From positions 3,240 through 67,239 of the forward strand of contig DASTVZ010000172.1 of assembly GCA_035758845.1 (NCBI GenBank): a stretch of 64,000 nt of DNA, given 5' to 3'. Position numbers and translations under genes: made by a program. Below are positions 1 through 10,845 of the stretch, one piece after another. The stretch is from JALZOC01 sp035758845 (lineage in GTDB: Bacteria > Acidobacteriota > Vicinamibacteria > Vicinamibacterales > 2-12-FULL-66-21). How positions within the stretch are numbered: position 1 is the stretch's first letter; each line of letters opens with the position of its first letter. Under the pieces are notes generated by a model that was given only the letters and a program-made list of their open reading frames with translations, was not told the DNA's origin and did not search any database.

Positions 1-1136
1 CCGGCATCCGGCTGTTCCTTCCCAGTAATCATCCGGAACAGCGTTGTCTTGCCGGCACCGTTCGGTCCGATGACGCCGACGATGCCGCCGCGCGGCAGCG
101 TGAACGACATGCCGTCCATCAAGAGAAGGTCGCCGTAGCCTTTGCGCAGGTTTCGCGCTTCGACGACGATGTCGCCGAGGCGGGGGCCGGGAGGGATGTA
201 AATCTCGACCTGTTCGATCTTTTGCGCCGTTTCCTCTTTCAGCAAATCCTCGTAGGCATTCAAGCGCGCCTTGCCCTTGGCCTGTCGGGCGCGCGGCGAC
301 ATGCGGATCCATTCGAGCTCACGGGACAGCGTCCGCTGGCGTTTGGTCTCCGCCTTCTCTTCTATCTCGAGGCGGCGCTGTTTCTGTTCGAGCCACGACG
401 AATAGTTGCCTTCCCAGGGAATGCCCGATCCGCGGTCGAGCTCGAGAATCCATCCCGCGACGTTATCGAGGAAATAGCGATCGTGGGTGACGGCGACGAC
501 CGTGCCTGGATAGTCCTTGAGAAACCGCTCGAGCCATGCGACAGATTCGGCATCGAGATGGTTCGTGGGTTCGTCGAGCAGCAGCAAATCGGGCGATTTC
601 AGCAGGAGACGGCACAGCGCGACACGGCGGCGCTCGCCGCCCGACAATGTCGTGACGTCGGCGTCCGGCGGCGGCAGCCGCAATGCGTCCATGGCGAGCT
701 CGAGGCGCGAGTCGAGATCCCACCCATTGGCCGCCTCGATGCGGTCCTGAACCTTGCCTTGTTCCTCGAGGACCTTCTCCATCTCCTCGGGGGAGAGATC
801 TTCGCCGAACTTCGCGTTGATCTCGTCATAGCGCGTCATCAACGCTTTGATCTCAGCGACTCCTTCTTCAACGTTCCCGAGCACGTTCTTCGTCGCATCG
901 AGTCGCGGTTCCTGCGGCAGAAAACCCACTGAGATGCCATCCGCTGGCCAGGCTTCGCCAACAAACTGCTGGTCCTCACCGGCCATGATCCGCAGGAGCG
1001 TGCTCTTGCCCGCGCCGTTGAGACCCAGGACGCCGATCTTTGCGCCGGGCAGGAAAGAGAGCCAGATATCCTTGAGAACGACATGATCTGGAGGATGAAC
1101 CTTGCCCAGACCTTTCATGGTGTAGATGAACTGCAT
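1..1136 (-). CDS. ettA: Energy-dependent translational throttle protein EttA (ABC-F ATPase), 3' end cut by window
   Basis: Ribosome-associated ABC-F ATPase that binds the E site and gates elongation according to energy state; cytoplasmic, not a transporter. The frame starts MQFIYTMKGLGKVHPP, typical of EttA, followed by a first Walker A (GLNGAGKST), a signature and Walker B for domain 1, a charged linker, and the second Walker A (GPNGAGKT) very near the window edge. About 378 of the usual ~555 residues are present; the rest of the second ATPase domain lies before base 1. The ATG at 1134-1136 is the natural start because it yields the conserved EttA N-terminus. The upstream gap is filled by an ATTG-rich spacer repeat. 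Confidence 0.93.
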   Translation of the reverse strand, partial: MQFIYTMKGLGKVHPPDHVVLKDIWLSFLPGAKIGVLGLNGAGKSTLLRIMAGEDQQFVGEAWPADGISVGFLPQEPRLDATKNVLGNVEEGVAEIKALMTRYDEINAKFGEDLSPEEMEKVLEEQGKVQDRIEAANGWDLDSRLELAMDALRLPPPDADVTTLSGGERRRVALCRLLLKSPDLLLLDEPTNHLDAESVAWLERFLKDYPGTVVAVTHDRYFLDNVAGWILELDRGSGIPWEGNYSSWLEQKQRRLEIEEKAETKRQRTLSRELEWIRMSPRARQAKGKARLNAYEDLLKEETAQKIEQVEIYIPPGPRLGDIVVEARNLRKGYGDLLLMDGMSFTLPRGGIVGVIGPNGAGKTTLFRMITGKEQPDA

Positions 1137-1140
1137 AACA

Positions 1141-1287
1141 GAATTGCGGAGTGCTGATTGTTGATTGCTGATCTTGTCGATTGCGGATTGTTGATTGAGA
1201 TTGCTGATTGACGATTGAGATTGCCGAATTGATGATTTTATCGCGACTCGGCCAGCCGCCAAGCGCCAATCGCCAATCGCAGAAGAA
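1141..1287. repeat. ATTG-word intergenic spacer repeat
   Basis: The gap between ettA and the ABC exporter is built from degenerate copies of words such as TGCTGATTG, TTGATTG and GAGATTG. The same vocabulary recurs at about 52147-52248 and 62062-62245. No coding potential and no hairpin terminator is evident. Function unknown. Confidence 0.7.
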
Positions 1288-3213
<1,926 letters not shown>

Positions 3214-3218
3214 GATTC

Positions 3219-4076
3219 CTAAGACGCCTTTCCCGTCGCTCGAGGCTCAAACAGCTGTAACGCGTAGCGATCGATCGCCTGCGCCACACCACCTTCATTA
3301 TTGCTGCCGGTGACGGGCCATCCACGGGCCTTCAGATCGGGCAGCGCGTTTCCCATGAGCACGGCCGTTCCGGCAAACTCGAGCATCTGCAGGTCGTTCA
3401 GATTGTCTCCCATCGCCATCACTTCGGAACGCGCCAGCCCGCGCTGTTCCGACCAGGCGCGCAGCGCAGAGCCTTTGGAGCAACCTGCCGTAACCACGTC
3501 GACCATCGAAAAATCGCGGTGTTGATATTCAGTCAACGCGACAGAGAATTCGTCTGCAACGAGCTGCAGGCGATCGAACAGCCGACGCATGTCGCCGCAG
3601 CCACCGGAAAACATGACCTGAATCGGATCCTCGGTCAAACACTGTTCGAGTGGCCGGACCTCACTCAGGAATGGCCGGTTGACGGCAAAGAACCGGGCAT
3701 GCCGCGGGTGATCCCAATCGATCGCTTCGAACACGACCTGGCTTTCGCGTACGCGATCGAATACGACCGCCGCACTGGGGCGATGCTCGGGCACTTGCGC
3801 CAGTACCGACCGCGCGACCGCACGAGGCAGGAGACTCCGCATCAGGGTCTGGCCCTCGCGAGTCTTCACGATAGCGCCGTTGCTGAGGATGAGCGTGAGC
3901 GGGCCCGGGAGAGATTCGAAAATGGGGCGCGCGAAATCGTAGCGTCGTCCGGTTGCGAGCGCGACCTCGACGCCGGCGTCTAGCGCTCGCGAGATCGCTT
4001 CACGATTCGCGTCAGGGATGCGGCCTTCACTGTCGAGAAGCGTGCCGTCAATGTCCAGGGCTATGAGGCGAATCAT
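3219..4076 (-). CDS. Cof-type HAD-superfamily phosphatase
   Basis: 285-residue cytosolic phosphatase. The N-terminus carries the nucleophile motif ALDIDGT with Asp8 and Asp10; the C-terminal half carries GDNLNDLQML, the motif IV acidic pair, preceded by the conserved Lys region (GCSKGSAL). The central insert is the C2B-type cap of the Cof/YbiV group, which dephosphorylates sugar phosphates, nucleotides or cofactors such as FMN and PLP. Substrate cannot be read from sequence. It sits immediately upstream of the ABC exporter (5 bp gap, same strand), and its own upstream gap is an AAAAGGG-word spacer. Confidence 0.88.
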   Translation of the reverse strand: MIRLIALDIDGTLLDSEGRIPDANREAISRALDAGVEVALATGRRYDFARPIFESLPGPLTLILSNGAIVKTREGQTLMRSLLPRAVARSVLAQVPEHRPSAAVVFDRVRESQVVFEAIDWDHPRHARFFAVNRPFLSEVRPLEQCLTEDPIQVMFSGGCGDMRRLFDRLQLVADEFSVALTEYQHRDFSMVDVVTAGCSKGSALRAWSEQRGLARSEVMAMGDNLNDLQMLEFAGTAVLMGNALPDLKARGWPVTGSNNEGGVAQAIDRYALQLFEPRATGKAS

Positions 4077-4079
4077 TCA

Positions 4080-4181
4080 CAAAAAGGGAAAAGGGACATG
4101 GGAAAAGGTCATTGTACCCCGCCATTTTGGAGTTTCCCTTTGGCCTTCCCTTTTCCCTTGTGCCTTGCGCCTTTTCCCTTG
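4080..4181. repeat. AAAAGGG-word intergenic spacer repeat
   Basis: The 105-bp gap between the receptor gene and the HAD phosphatase holds GGGAAAAGGG words followed by their complements (CCTTTTCCCTT), so it could fold into a loose stem. The same vocabulary occurs at 15293-15323 and 42008-42062. Confidence 0.65.
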
Positions 4182-6422
4182 CTAGAACTGCACCCTGAAC
4201 TCCCCCACCACCTGAGCCTTGATGATGTCGCCGAACACGTGCTGCTGCACGGTCTGATTGAGGAGATTGGTGGCCTTGATCGACGTCGTGATCGGATTCT
4301 TGGTGCTGCCCCAGCGAACGCCGAATCCGGCATTCACAAGCGTGTATGCGTCGGTCGTGCCGTGATATGCCGCATCGAGCACATCCTGCCAGAACGCATC
4401 GTCTGTGTATCCGACCGAAAAATTCCCCAGGTACCGGTCGCGATTGAATGACAGGCCGATGTTGAACCGGTTTTGCGGCGGCAAGTTCAGCTCACTGAGA
4501 TCGAAGTCTTTCGGATCCGGAGTCGCCTGGTACGTGTAGTTGGCAAAAACGTTGAGATAGTTGTTCACCGGACTGTCAATTCCCAACTCGAAACCCTTCT
4601 GCACGTAGCGGCCAAAGTTCTCGTACGTGAAACGGCCCGGCAGCGATTGTCCCGGGATGAAATTGATCAAGACTGGCGGAAGAGGCCAGTTCGGTGGCGG
4701 ATTGGTAGCCCTGTATCTTCCCGTGAGATCTTCGGTAAAGAGGATCTCTTGCTTGACGTTGTTGACATAGAACGCGGCCGACACCACCGCGTGATTCGGC
4801 AGGATGCCGGTGTAGCCGATTTCGTACGCGTCGAGTGATTGCTCGTTCAGATCGGGATTGCCCACGATGTTGATCGGGAGCGGGTAGACAGCCGGACCAC
4901 CAAGCGCTCGAAGATCCACCGGTCGAGCGATAACGGTCGCCAGCCAGTTATTGATGACCGACGGCGCACGATAGGCGCGATTGTATGACACTCGAATCGT
5001 TTGATTGTCGTCCGGTTTAATCTGCAACGTCGTTCGCGGCGAAAAGACCCAATCGTCCAGATAGTCAAATCGATCGACACGCGCGCCGAGGGTCAACCAG
5101 AGATACTTGGACAGGAAGATCTGATCCTGTCCGTACACGCCGAACTCGGTGCGGTTGTCCGCCTGCGGAGCGATCTCCAGATCGAAGCTGTTGAATCGTA
5201 GATTGCCTCCGAAGTTCACCGCCTGCTTCGTGCCGATTGCGAGCGTATCCGATACCTCGAAGTCGTAGGTCCGCGTATCGAAGGCAAAGGTGATCGGCTG
5301 CCCGTTCAATGGGTTCCTGGCGAGCAGGTTGTCAGCATCGCCGTGAAGGATGTTCGTGAAGAACGCCGCACGCACGGAGTTCTGCGAAACGGTCTTGTTG
5401 TAATTGACCTTGCCGTAACCCATCACCGTCCCGCCCTTGATGTCGAAGGGGCCGATGCCGCTGTGCATGATCCCGTCGGTGCCGGCAACGCCACCCGAAA
5501 ACGACAGCTTGGCGCCATCGGGATAGTCGTAGTCGACGCGGGCATCGAACTTCGGCTGCGTCGAACCGCTGTTGCTGTAGGGAGGATAGGTCGTGGTTGT
5601 CACCGTGCAGACCTCGGGCCGATCGCACGGAATTTGTCCGGTCGGGCGCGCGAAGGGGTCCTGTGAAAAGATGCCCGCTGACAACTTATATGCCCACCGG
5701 TCGTTGACCGCCTGCGCATGCGTGCCACTGGCGTACCAAAGCGGGCCGCCGTCCTGGTCATTGGCACCGGCAAAACCTCCGAAACCGAACGCGGCGCTCG
5801 TGCCCTGCATTTCGCGCGGCGACTTCGTGATCACGTTGACGACGCCGTAGAGCGCGTTCGCGCCCCAAACAGCAGACGCCGGTCCTCGTAGCACTTCAAT
5901 CTGCTTGACTTCGTTCAGATTGACAGGGAGGAAATCCCACATGACGAATCCGAACATGTCCTGATAGAGACTTCGGCCGTCCAGCACCGCAAGCAGTCCG
6001 GTGGCCAGGGTTCCGGTCGCCCCGCGCGTCGTGACGTTAATGTCGCGAGCCGACACCTGGGTCATGTTCAAGCCCGGAACGGGGCGGAGCAACTCGGCGA
6101 AGTTCGGCGAGGTCGCCTGTTCGATCGCCCTCGTACCGATGACCGTCACGGTCGCCGGAGCGTCGGCGATCTTCTGGGGCGTTCTCGAGACGACATCGAC
6201 CGTCTCTTCGTATTGCGGGGTAACGGGTGGACTGGTCGGCTGCTGGGTCGCCGGTGGCTGCTGCGTAGTAGTTGTGGGCTGCTGCGTAGTAGTCGTGGGC
6301 TGCTGCGTCGTTGGCTGCTGTGACGTGCGGGACTGCGACGCTTGCGGTGCGGCAGACAGCGGTGGCGCCACGACGACAACAACGGCGGCCGCCACGAGGG
6401 CGGCGCGACAGGCCAGTTTCAT
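4182..6422 (-). CDS. TonB-dependent outer-membrane receptor
   Basis: About 746 residues. Start chosen at 6422 (MKLACRAAL) because AAAGGAG lies 6 bases upstream and a clean signal peptide follows (AAAVVVVVAPPLSA). Next comes a Gln/Thr/Pro linker with repeated PTTTTQQ units (about residues 30-65), a TonB-box-like EETVDVVS, a plug domain (KIADAPATVTVIG, VLDGRSLYQ, IEVLRGPASAVWGANAL) and a 22-strand barrel ending in the aromatic terminus RVQF. It imports a substrate, probably an iron chelate, vitamin or oligomer, through the outer membrane using TonB energy; the ligand is not predictable. No exbB/tonB genes are nearby. The gene is divergent from the zinc peptidase gene across a 315-bp gap. Confidence 0.92.
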   Translation of the reverse strand: MKLACRAALVAAAVVVVVAPPLSAAPQASQSRTSQQPTTQQPTTTTQQPTTTTQQPPATQQPTSPPVTPQYEETVDVVSRTPQKIADAPATVTVIGTRAIEQATSPNFAELLRPVPGLNMTQVSARDINVTTRGATGTLATGLLAVLDGRSLYQDMFGFVMWDFLPVNLNEVKQIEVLRGPASAVWGANALYGVVNVITKSPREMQGTSAAFGFGGFAGANDQDGGPLWYASGTHAQAVNDRWAYKLSAGIFSQDPFARPTGQIPCDRPEVCTVTTTTYPPYSNSGSTQPKFDARVDYDYPDGAKLSFSGGVAGTDGIMHSGIGPFDIKGGTVMGYGKVNYNKTVSQNSVRAAFFTNILHGDADNLLARNPLNGQPITFAFDTRTYDFEVSDTLAIGTKQAVNFGGNLRFNSFDLEIAPQADNRTEFGVYGQDQIFLSKYLWLTLGARVDRFDYLDDWVFSPRTTLQIKPDDNQTIRVSYNRAYRAPSVINNWLATVIARPVDLRALGGPAVYPLPINIVGNPDLNEQSLDAYEIGYTGILPNHAVVSAAFYVNNVKQEILFTEDLTGRYRATNPPPNWPLPPVLINFIPGQSLPGRFTYENFGRYVQKGFELGIDSPVNNYLNVFANYTYQATPDPKDFDLSELNLPPQNRFNIGLSFNRDRYLGNFSVGYTDDAFWQDVLDAAYHGTTDAYTLVNAGFGVRWGSTKNPITTSIKATNLLNQTVQQHVFGDIIKAQVVGEFRVQF

Positions 6423-6444
6423 ACACGCTCCTTTGCGTCTAAAA

Positions 6445-6560
6445 GTCTCCGAGGGCGTCCTCCCTCGGACTCCCTTGTACACGCTGGCTCGCGGGGGCCC
6501 CGCGAGCCCGGCTCCGCTCGCGTGGGCTCACTCGCGCGCTCGTTCGCCAAGTTCGGATTG
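6445..6560. repeat. GC-rich hairpin element in the 6423-6737 gap (copy 1 of 4)
   Basis: The 315-bp gap between the divergent receptor and peptidase genes contains this dispersed element. It begins with a CCGAGGG/CCCTCGG hairpin, continues with an ACACGCTGGCTCGCG stretch, and includes a perfect 11-bp-arm palindrome at 6486-6508 (GGCTCGCGGGG around one base). Related copies sit at 10760-10845, 18835-18957 and 26003-26097. The remainder of the gap (6561-6737) should hold both promoters, but I could not pick convincing -35/-10 pairs there. Confidence 0.6.
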
Positions 6561-6737
6561 AGGTCGGGAGCCCATGCTTGCCAGAGTATCGGCCGGTGCA
6601 TGAGAAGTCGTGAATAAACCGTGAAGAAACACTTGGGCCGTCCTGGCGGTGGGGTGAATAGGGTGTCCCGGGTATACCACAGCCAAATCGCGGCTTCAAC
6701 ACTGCTACACTGAGCGGCTGCAACTGCGACCTTCGTC

Positions 6738-7793
6738 ATGACCGTGGACTCCCCAGTCACCGCCACGCGCGACATCATCTCACCGGACGTGTGGTCAAAC
6801 TGGCCCGACGAGAAACTCCTCGACCTCCGGATCTCGCAGCTCGGCGTCGCGATTGAAGGAAGCGTGCTGGAGTCGCGGATCGCCGAGTTGCAGAAGGAAA
6901 TCGATGCGCGCGGCCTCGCCTTTCAGCCGCACTTCTGGTTATCGGCCGAATGGTTCTCGCCCGACGGCGTGCCTGGTGTGGCCATCCCGTTCTATCTCGC
7001 GCATCCACGGCTCGAGAAACTCGAGCGCGCTCAGATGCTCGAGGTCGAGGGAGGCAACGAGGCGTGGTGCATGAAGATCCTTCGCCACGAGGCTGGCCAC
7101 GCGATCGACAACGCTTATAAGCTTCGCCAGCGCCGGCGGCGGCAACAGCTGTTTGGGCCGTCCTACATGCAATACCCCGAGTACTACACGCCAAAGCCGT
7201 ACAGCAAAAGCTTCGTGCTTCATCTCGATAGCTGGTACGCGCAAAGCCATCCCGATGAAGATTTCGCGGAAACGTTTGCCGTCTGGCTCGCGCCGGAATC
7301 AGACTGGCGCGAGCGCTACAAAGGATGGCCCGCGCTCAAGAAACTCGAGTACATCGACACGCTGATGCGCGATCTCGCGGGAAAGTCGATGATCGTTCAG
7401 ACCCGGCGCAAGGTCGAACCGCTTCACAGCCTCCGAAAGACGCTGCGATCGCACTATGAACGGAAGCGTCGCCACTACGGCGTCGAACATCCGCATTTCT
7501 ACGATCGCGACCTCAACCGTCTGTTCTCGTCGCGCCCGGAGCATGAGGGCAACATGAAGGCCGCGCGGTTCATCGCGCGCCTGCGTAAAGAAGTGCGCCG
7601 CATGGTGGCCGCCCACACGGGCGAGTATCAATACACGATTGATCAGGTTCTCGAGAACATGATCAAGCGCGCGAACGAGATGGACTTGCGGTTGAAGAGA
7701 CCGGAGGATGAAACGAAACTCGACTTTACGATCATGCTGACCGTGCAGACGATGAATTACCTGCACAGCGGCCGACACAGAGTCGCTCTGTGA
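6738..7793 (+). CDS. Putative zinc-dependent metallopeptidase (HEAGH)
   Basis: 351 residues without signal peptide, so probably cytoplasmic. A gluzincin-like zinc site is visible: HEAGH at residues 117-121, with a likely third ligand in the acidic segment HPDEDFAETF about 50 residues later. Between them is a very basic stretch (KLRQRRRRQQ) and YTPKPYSKSF. This matches my recollection of the uncharacterised family called putative zinc-binding metallo-peptidase, found in many Acidobacteriota and Proteobacteria; substrate unknown. The C-terminal half is charged and helical. No clear ribosome-binding site precedes the ATG, so the exact start is uncertain. Stand-alone gene, divergent from the TonB receptor. 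Confidence 0.75.
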   Translation: MTVDSPVTATRDIISPDVWSNWPDEKLLDLRISQLGVAIEGSVLESRIAELQKEIDARGLAFQPHFWLSAEWFSPDGVPGVAIPFYLAHPRLEKLERAQMLEVEGGNEAWCMKILRHEAGHAIDNAYKLRQRRRRQQLFGPSYMQYPEYYTPKPYSKSFVLHLDSWYAQSHPDEDFAETFAVWLAPESDWRERYKGWPALKKLEYIDTLMRDLAGKSMIVQTRRKVEPLHSLRKTLRSHYERKRRHYGVEHPHFYDRDLNRLFSSRPEHEGNMKAARFIARLRKEVRRMVAAHTGEYQYTIDQVLENMIKRANEMDLRLKRPEDETKLDFTIMLTVQTMNYLHSGRHRVAL

Positions 7794-7915
7794 ATTGCTG
7801 AAGGCTGATTGGTGAATCGCGCCGGGATCCGGTGTGCGGGATCCGCGATCCGATCCGTTGCACGGCCTGGATCAACTCGGAAAACGGATCCCGGAAAACG
7901 GATCCCGACAGCCCG
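7794..7915. repeat. GGGATCCG-word spacer upstream of the copper monooxygenase genes
   Basis: After a short ATTG-word stretch, the gap contains several GGGATCCGG, CGGGATCCGCG, GATCCGATCCG and AACGGATCCCGG words, forming loose palindromes. Similar words flank the elements at 28829-28916, 31500-31532 and 39570-39690. The last ~110 bases before the downstream start probably carry the promoter. Confidence 0.6.
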
Positions 7916-8027
7916 CCTACGACAGGACCGAGGTACTGGCCTTCGTTCCCCCCCACCCTGGAGTCACCTCGCCTGACGCTGCGTGGTAAAATACCCCCCT
8001 TCAACCACCGTCTTCTGGAGAGATCCT

Positions 8028-9347
8028 ATGCGTAAGCTCGTGCCGCTGGCCCTTGGTACTGCCATGTGTCTCGGCGCGCTGACGGCTGCCGCACCCCAGA
8101 ACCCGAGGACGGCACCGGCCACCATTCCGACCTATACGAAAGACATCGCACCCATCCTCTTTAAGAACTGCACGAGCTGTCATAGACCCGGCGAGATCGG
8201 ACCGATGTCGCTTCTCACCTACGACGACGTGCGTCCGAGGGCGAAGGACATCCGCGACAAGATCGACGAAGGGGTCATGCCTCCCTGGCACGCCGACGCG
8301 GCCCCCGGCACCTTCCTGAACGAGCGCGGCTTGAGCCAGGAGGAAAAAAGCACGATCTTCCGCTGGGTTGCGAATGGGGCACCGAAAGGCGACCCCAAGG
8401 ACATGCCACCGACACCCCAGTATCCGAACGGCTGGTCGATCGGAGCGCCGGATGTCGTATTCGAGATGACCGAGGACTACCGCGTCCCGGCCGACGACGT
8501 CGTCCAGTACGAGTACTTCTACATTCCGACCAACTTTACGGAACCCAAGTGGGTGCAGGCGATTGAAATCCGTCCGGGAAATCGCAACGTCGTGCATCAC
8601 GTCCTGGTCAGATACAAGGCGAAGCCGGACGTGCGACGCACTCCTTTGCTGAAGCTCAATCCCGACATTTCGAGTCTTCCGAAGACCACACCGGGACTTC
8701 GCCCGAAGCGCGCCGACGATCTCCCGGCTCGGCTTCTCGCTACCTATGCCCCCGGCACAAATCCGCAGGTGTTTCGCTCGGGCACCGCATTACGTCTCGA
8801 GCCCGGTGGTGTCCTCGAACTGCAGATGCATTACACCGCGGCGGGACAGGACGAGACCGATCGCACGCGAGTCGGCATGATCTTCTCGAAGGATCCGTCT
8901 CCGCGTGAAGTCTTGGCATCACAATTCTTCAACGCGACGCTGAAACTCCCTGCAGGCGCGGCAGAGGTGCAGGTCGATGCCGACGTGGAGTTCGCACAGG
9001 ATGCAACAGTGTGGGGACTCTTCCCTCATACCCACGTCAGAGGCAAGAGGTGGGAATACGTGCTGCAACTCCCGGATGGATCGAAGAAGACGATCCTGTC
9101 GGTGCCTCGCTACAACTTCAATTGGCAGACGTACTACATGTTCAGCGAACCATTGCGGGTGCCGAAGGGTTCCAAGATCCTGTCGACCGCCTGGTACGAC
9201 AATTCAGCTGGCAACCGGGCGAACCCGGACCCGACTATCGACGTAGGGTGGGGTGACCAGACCTGGGAAGAAATGCAGTACACGGGGATTCTCGTTTCGG
9301 CATCATCGCCGTCGTCCTCCTCAGCCACATCGGGCAATCCGAGATGA
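8028..9347 (+). CDS. Secreted cytochrome c / PHM-like copper monooxygenase fusion (paralogue 1)
   Basis: 439 residues from the ATG at 8028, preceded by a GGAGAG site; an upstream in-frame ATG at 7983 would bury the signal peptide. Domains: signal peptide (1-22), a cytochrome c module with C48-T-S-C51-H52 and a possible axial Met in EGVMPPWH, then a two-sandwich domain like peptidylglycine-hydroxylating and dopamine-beta monooxygenases. All six copper ligands of that fold have counterparts: His190 and His191 (VVHHVL) and His268 (QMHYT) for the first copper, His334 and His336 (HTHVRG) and Met416 (TWEEMQYTG) for the second. It probably oxidises a small molecule in the periplasm, taking electrons through the heme; substrate unknown. 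The paralogue follows 24 bp later. Confidence 0.85.
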   Translation: MRKLVPLALGTAMCLGALTAAAPQNPRTAPATIPTYTKDIAPILFKNCTSCHRPGEIGPMSLLTYDDVRPRAKDIRDKIDEGVMPPWHADAAPGTFLNERGLSQEEKSTIFRWVANGAPKGDPKDMPPTPQYPNGWSIGAPDVVFEMTEDYRVPADDVVQYEYFYIPTNFTEPKWVQAIEIRPGNRNVVHHVLVRYKAKPDVRRTPLLKLNPDISSLPKTTPGLRPKRADDLPARLLATYAPGTNPQVFRSGTALRLEPGGVLELQMHYTAAGQDETDRTRVGMIFSKDPSPREVLASQFFNATLKLPAGAAEVQVDADVEFAQDATVWGLFPHTHVRGKRWEYVLQLPDGSKKTILSVPRYNFNWQTYYMFSEPLRVPKGSKILSTAWYDNSAGNRANPDPTIDVGWGDQTWEEMQYTGILVSASSPSSSSATSGNPR

Positions 9348-9371
9348 ACGCGAACAATGAAAGGTAGTTGC

Positions 9372-10757
9372 ATGAAGTCCTTTTTTGCCATTGGCGCGAC
9401 CGCAATGATTCTGAGCGCCGCCATCGCCGGCGCGAGCGGTTCCCCCGATCAGACATCGTCGAAACCGACGGTGCCGACGTTCACCAAGGATGTCGCGCCG
9501 ATCCTCTACAAGAACTGCACAACCTGTCACCGTCCGGGCGAGATTGGCCCGATGTCGCTTCTCACCTACGACGATGTGCGGCCGCGGGCGAAAGACATTC
9601 GCGACAAGGTCGCCGACGGCGTGATGCCGCCATGGCATGCCGACAAGGCGCATGGAAAGTTTTCAAACGAACGCCGCCTCACCGACGAGGAGAGGTCGGT
9701 GCTGCTGCGGTGGGCGAACAATGGGGCACCGAAAGGTGACGACAAAGACATGCCACCAGCGCCGAAGTACGTGGATGGCTGGTCGCTTGGGCAGCCGGAC
9801 GCTGTCATCGAGATGCCGGTGGATTACAAGGTGCCGGCGGATGGCTTCGTCGAGTACGAGTACTTCGAAATCCCGACGAACTTCACTGAAGACAAGTGGG
9901 TCGAGGCACTCGAGGTGCGACCCGGAGCGCGTGCCGTGGTCCATCACGTGATCGTGACCGCCAGGCCCGCGAAGCCGGAGCCGAGGCCCGGCGGATTCAC
10001 ATTTGCGAAGGGGATGGAGATCCCGAGGGGTCAGACCGGAGCACAACCAGGCGAAAAGCCGGTAGATCCGAAGCACGGTAAAGGCCAAAGCCTCTTTCCC
10101 GCACCGCAGCGACTCGGTGTATTCATCGCCGGCTTTGCTCCGGGCACGAGTCCGTTCCGCTTCGATCCGGGATCGGCCGTGCTGATTCGGGCGGGTTCAA
10201 CGATCGTCCTGCAGATGCATTACACGACGAACGGCAAGGAGGCCGTCGATCGCACCAAGGTCGGGCTGTTCTTCGCAAAGCAACCGCCACAAACCGAGAT
10301 GCGCCTGGGCACGTTGATCAATGGTCAACTCAAGATCCCCGCGGGCGAGAAGGATTATTCAATCTCGGCCGACATGACGACGCTGACCGATGTCACCCTC
10401 CGGTCGCTGTTGCCGCATACTCATCTCCGCGGAAAGAGCTGGGAGTACACGGCCATCTATCCTGACGGTCGTTCGGAGGTCATCCTGTCGGTGCCCAAGT
10501 ACGATTTCAACTGGCAGACGGAGTACATTTTCGCCCAGCCGCTGAAGCTTCCGAAGGGCACGAGAATCCACGCGATCGCTCATTACGACAACTCCGCCGC
10601 GAACAAGTCGAACCCAGATCCCACGGCCGATGTGTCATGGGGCGATCAGACGTGGGAGGAAATGATGTTCACGGGCATCGTCTACTCCATCGATGGAGTC
10701 AAGCCGGGCGAGAACTACAAACTCGAGCTTGGCGGGCGCGGCAACGGCGGACAGTGA
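9372..10757 (+). CDS. Secreted cytochrome c / PHM-like copper monooxygenase fusion (paralogue 2)
   Basis: 461 residues from ATG 9372 (AAAGG about 8 bases upstream); a second in-frame ATG at 9357 is possible. Architecture is the same as paralogue 1: signal peptide, C49-T-T-C52-H53 heme site, then the copper domains with VVHHVI, LQMHYTT, LPHTHLRG and TWEEMMFTG, so both copper sites look intact. It carries an extra Pro/Gly/Lys-rich insertion after the HH motif (FAKGMEIPRGQ to PQRLGV) that paralogue 1 has only in shorter, different form; this loop probably shapes the substrate pocket. The strong similarity and tandem order point to duplication followed by divergence. Likely cotranscribed with paralogue 1. 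Confidence 0.85.
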   Translation: MKSFFAIGATAMILSAAIAGASGSPDQTSSKPTVPTFTKDVAPILYKNCTTCHRPGEIGPMSLLTYDDVRPRAKDIRDKVADGVMPPWHADKAHGKFSNERRLTDEERSVLLRWANNGAPKGDDKDMPPAPKYVDGWSLGQPDAVIEMPVDYKVPADGFVEYEYFEIPTNFTEDKWVEALEVRPGARAVVHHVIVTARPAKPEPRPGGFTFAKGMEIPRGQTGAQPGEKPVDPKHGKGQSLFPAPQRLGVFIAGFAPGTSPFRFDPGSAVLIRAGSTIVLQMHYTTNGKEAVDRTKVGLFFAKQPPQTEMRLGTLINGQLKIPAGEKDYSISADMTTLTDVTLRSLLPHTHLRGKSWEYTAIYPDGRSEVILSVPKYDFNWQTEYIFAQPLKLPKGTRIHAIAHYDNSAANKSNPDPTADVSWGDQTWEEMMFTGIVYSIDGVKPGENYKLELGGRGNGGQ

Positions 10758-10759
10758 AT

Positions 10760-10845
10760 AAAAGGGAAGGCGCCTGCGGCCCGAGCGAGGCGCGAAGCCG
10801 CCGAGCGAGAGCGAGCGGGGGTGGGGCCCCGCGAGCAGTGAGAAA
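10760..10845. repeat. GC-rich hairpin element (copy 2 of 4)
   Basis: Begins GCGCCTGCGGCCCGAGCGAGG and ends in GGTGGGGCCCCGCGAGCAGT, nearly the same words in the same order as the element at 26003-26097. It lies immediately after the second monooxygenase gene and covers the proposed GTG start of the next gene. Confidence 0.65.
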
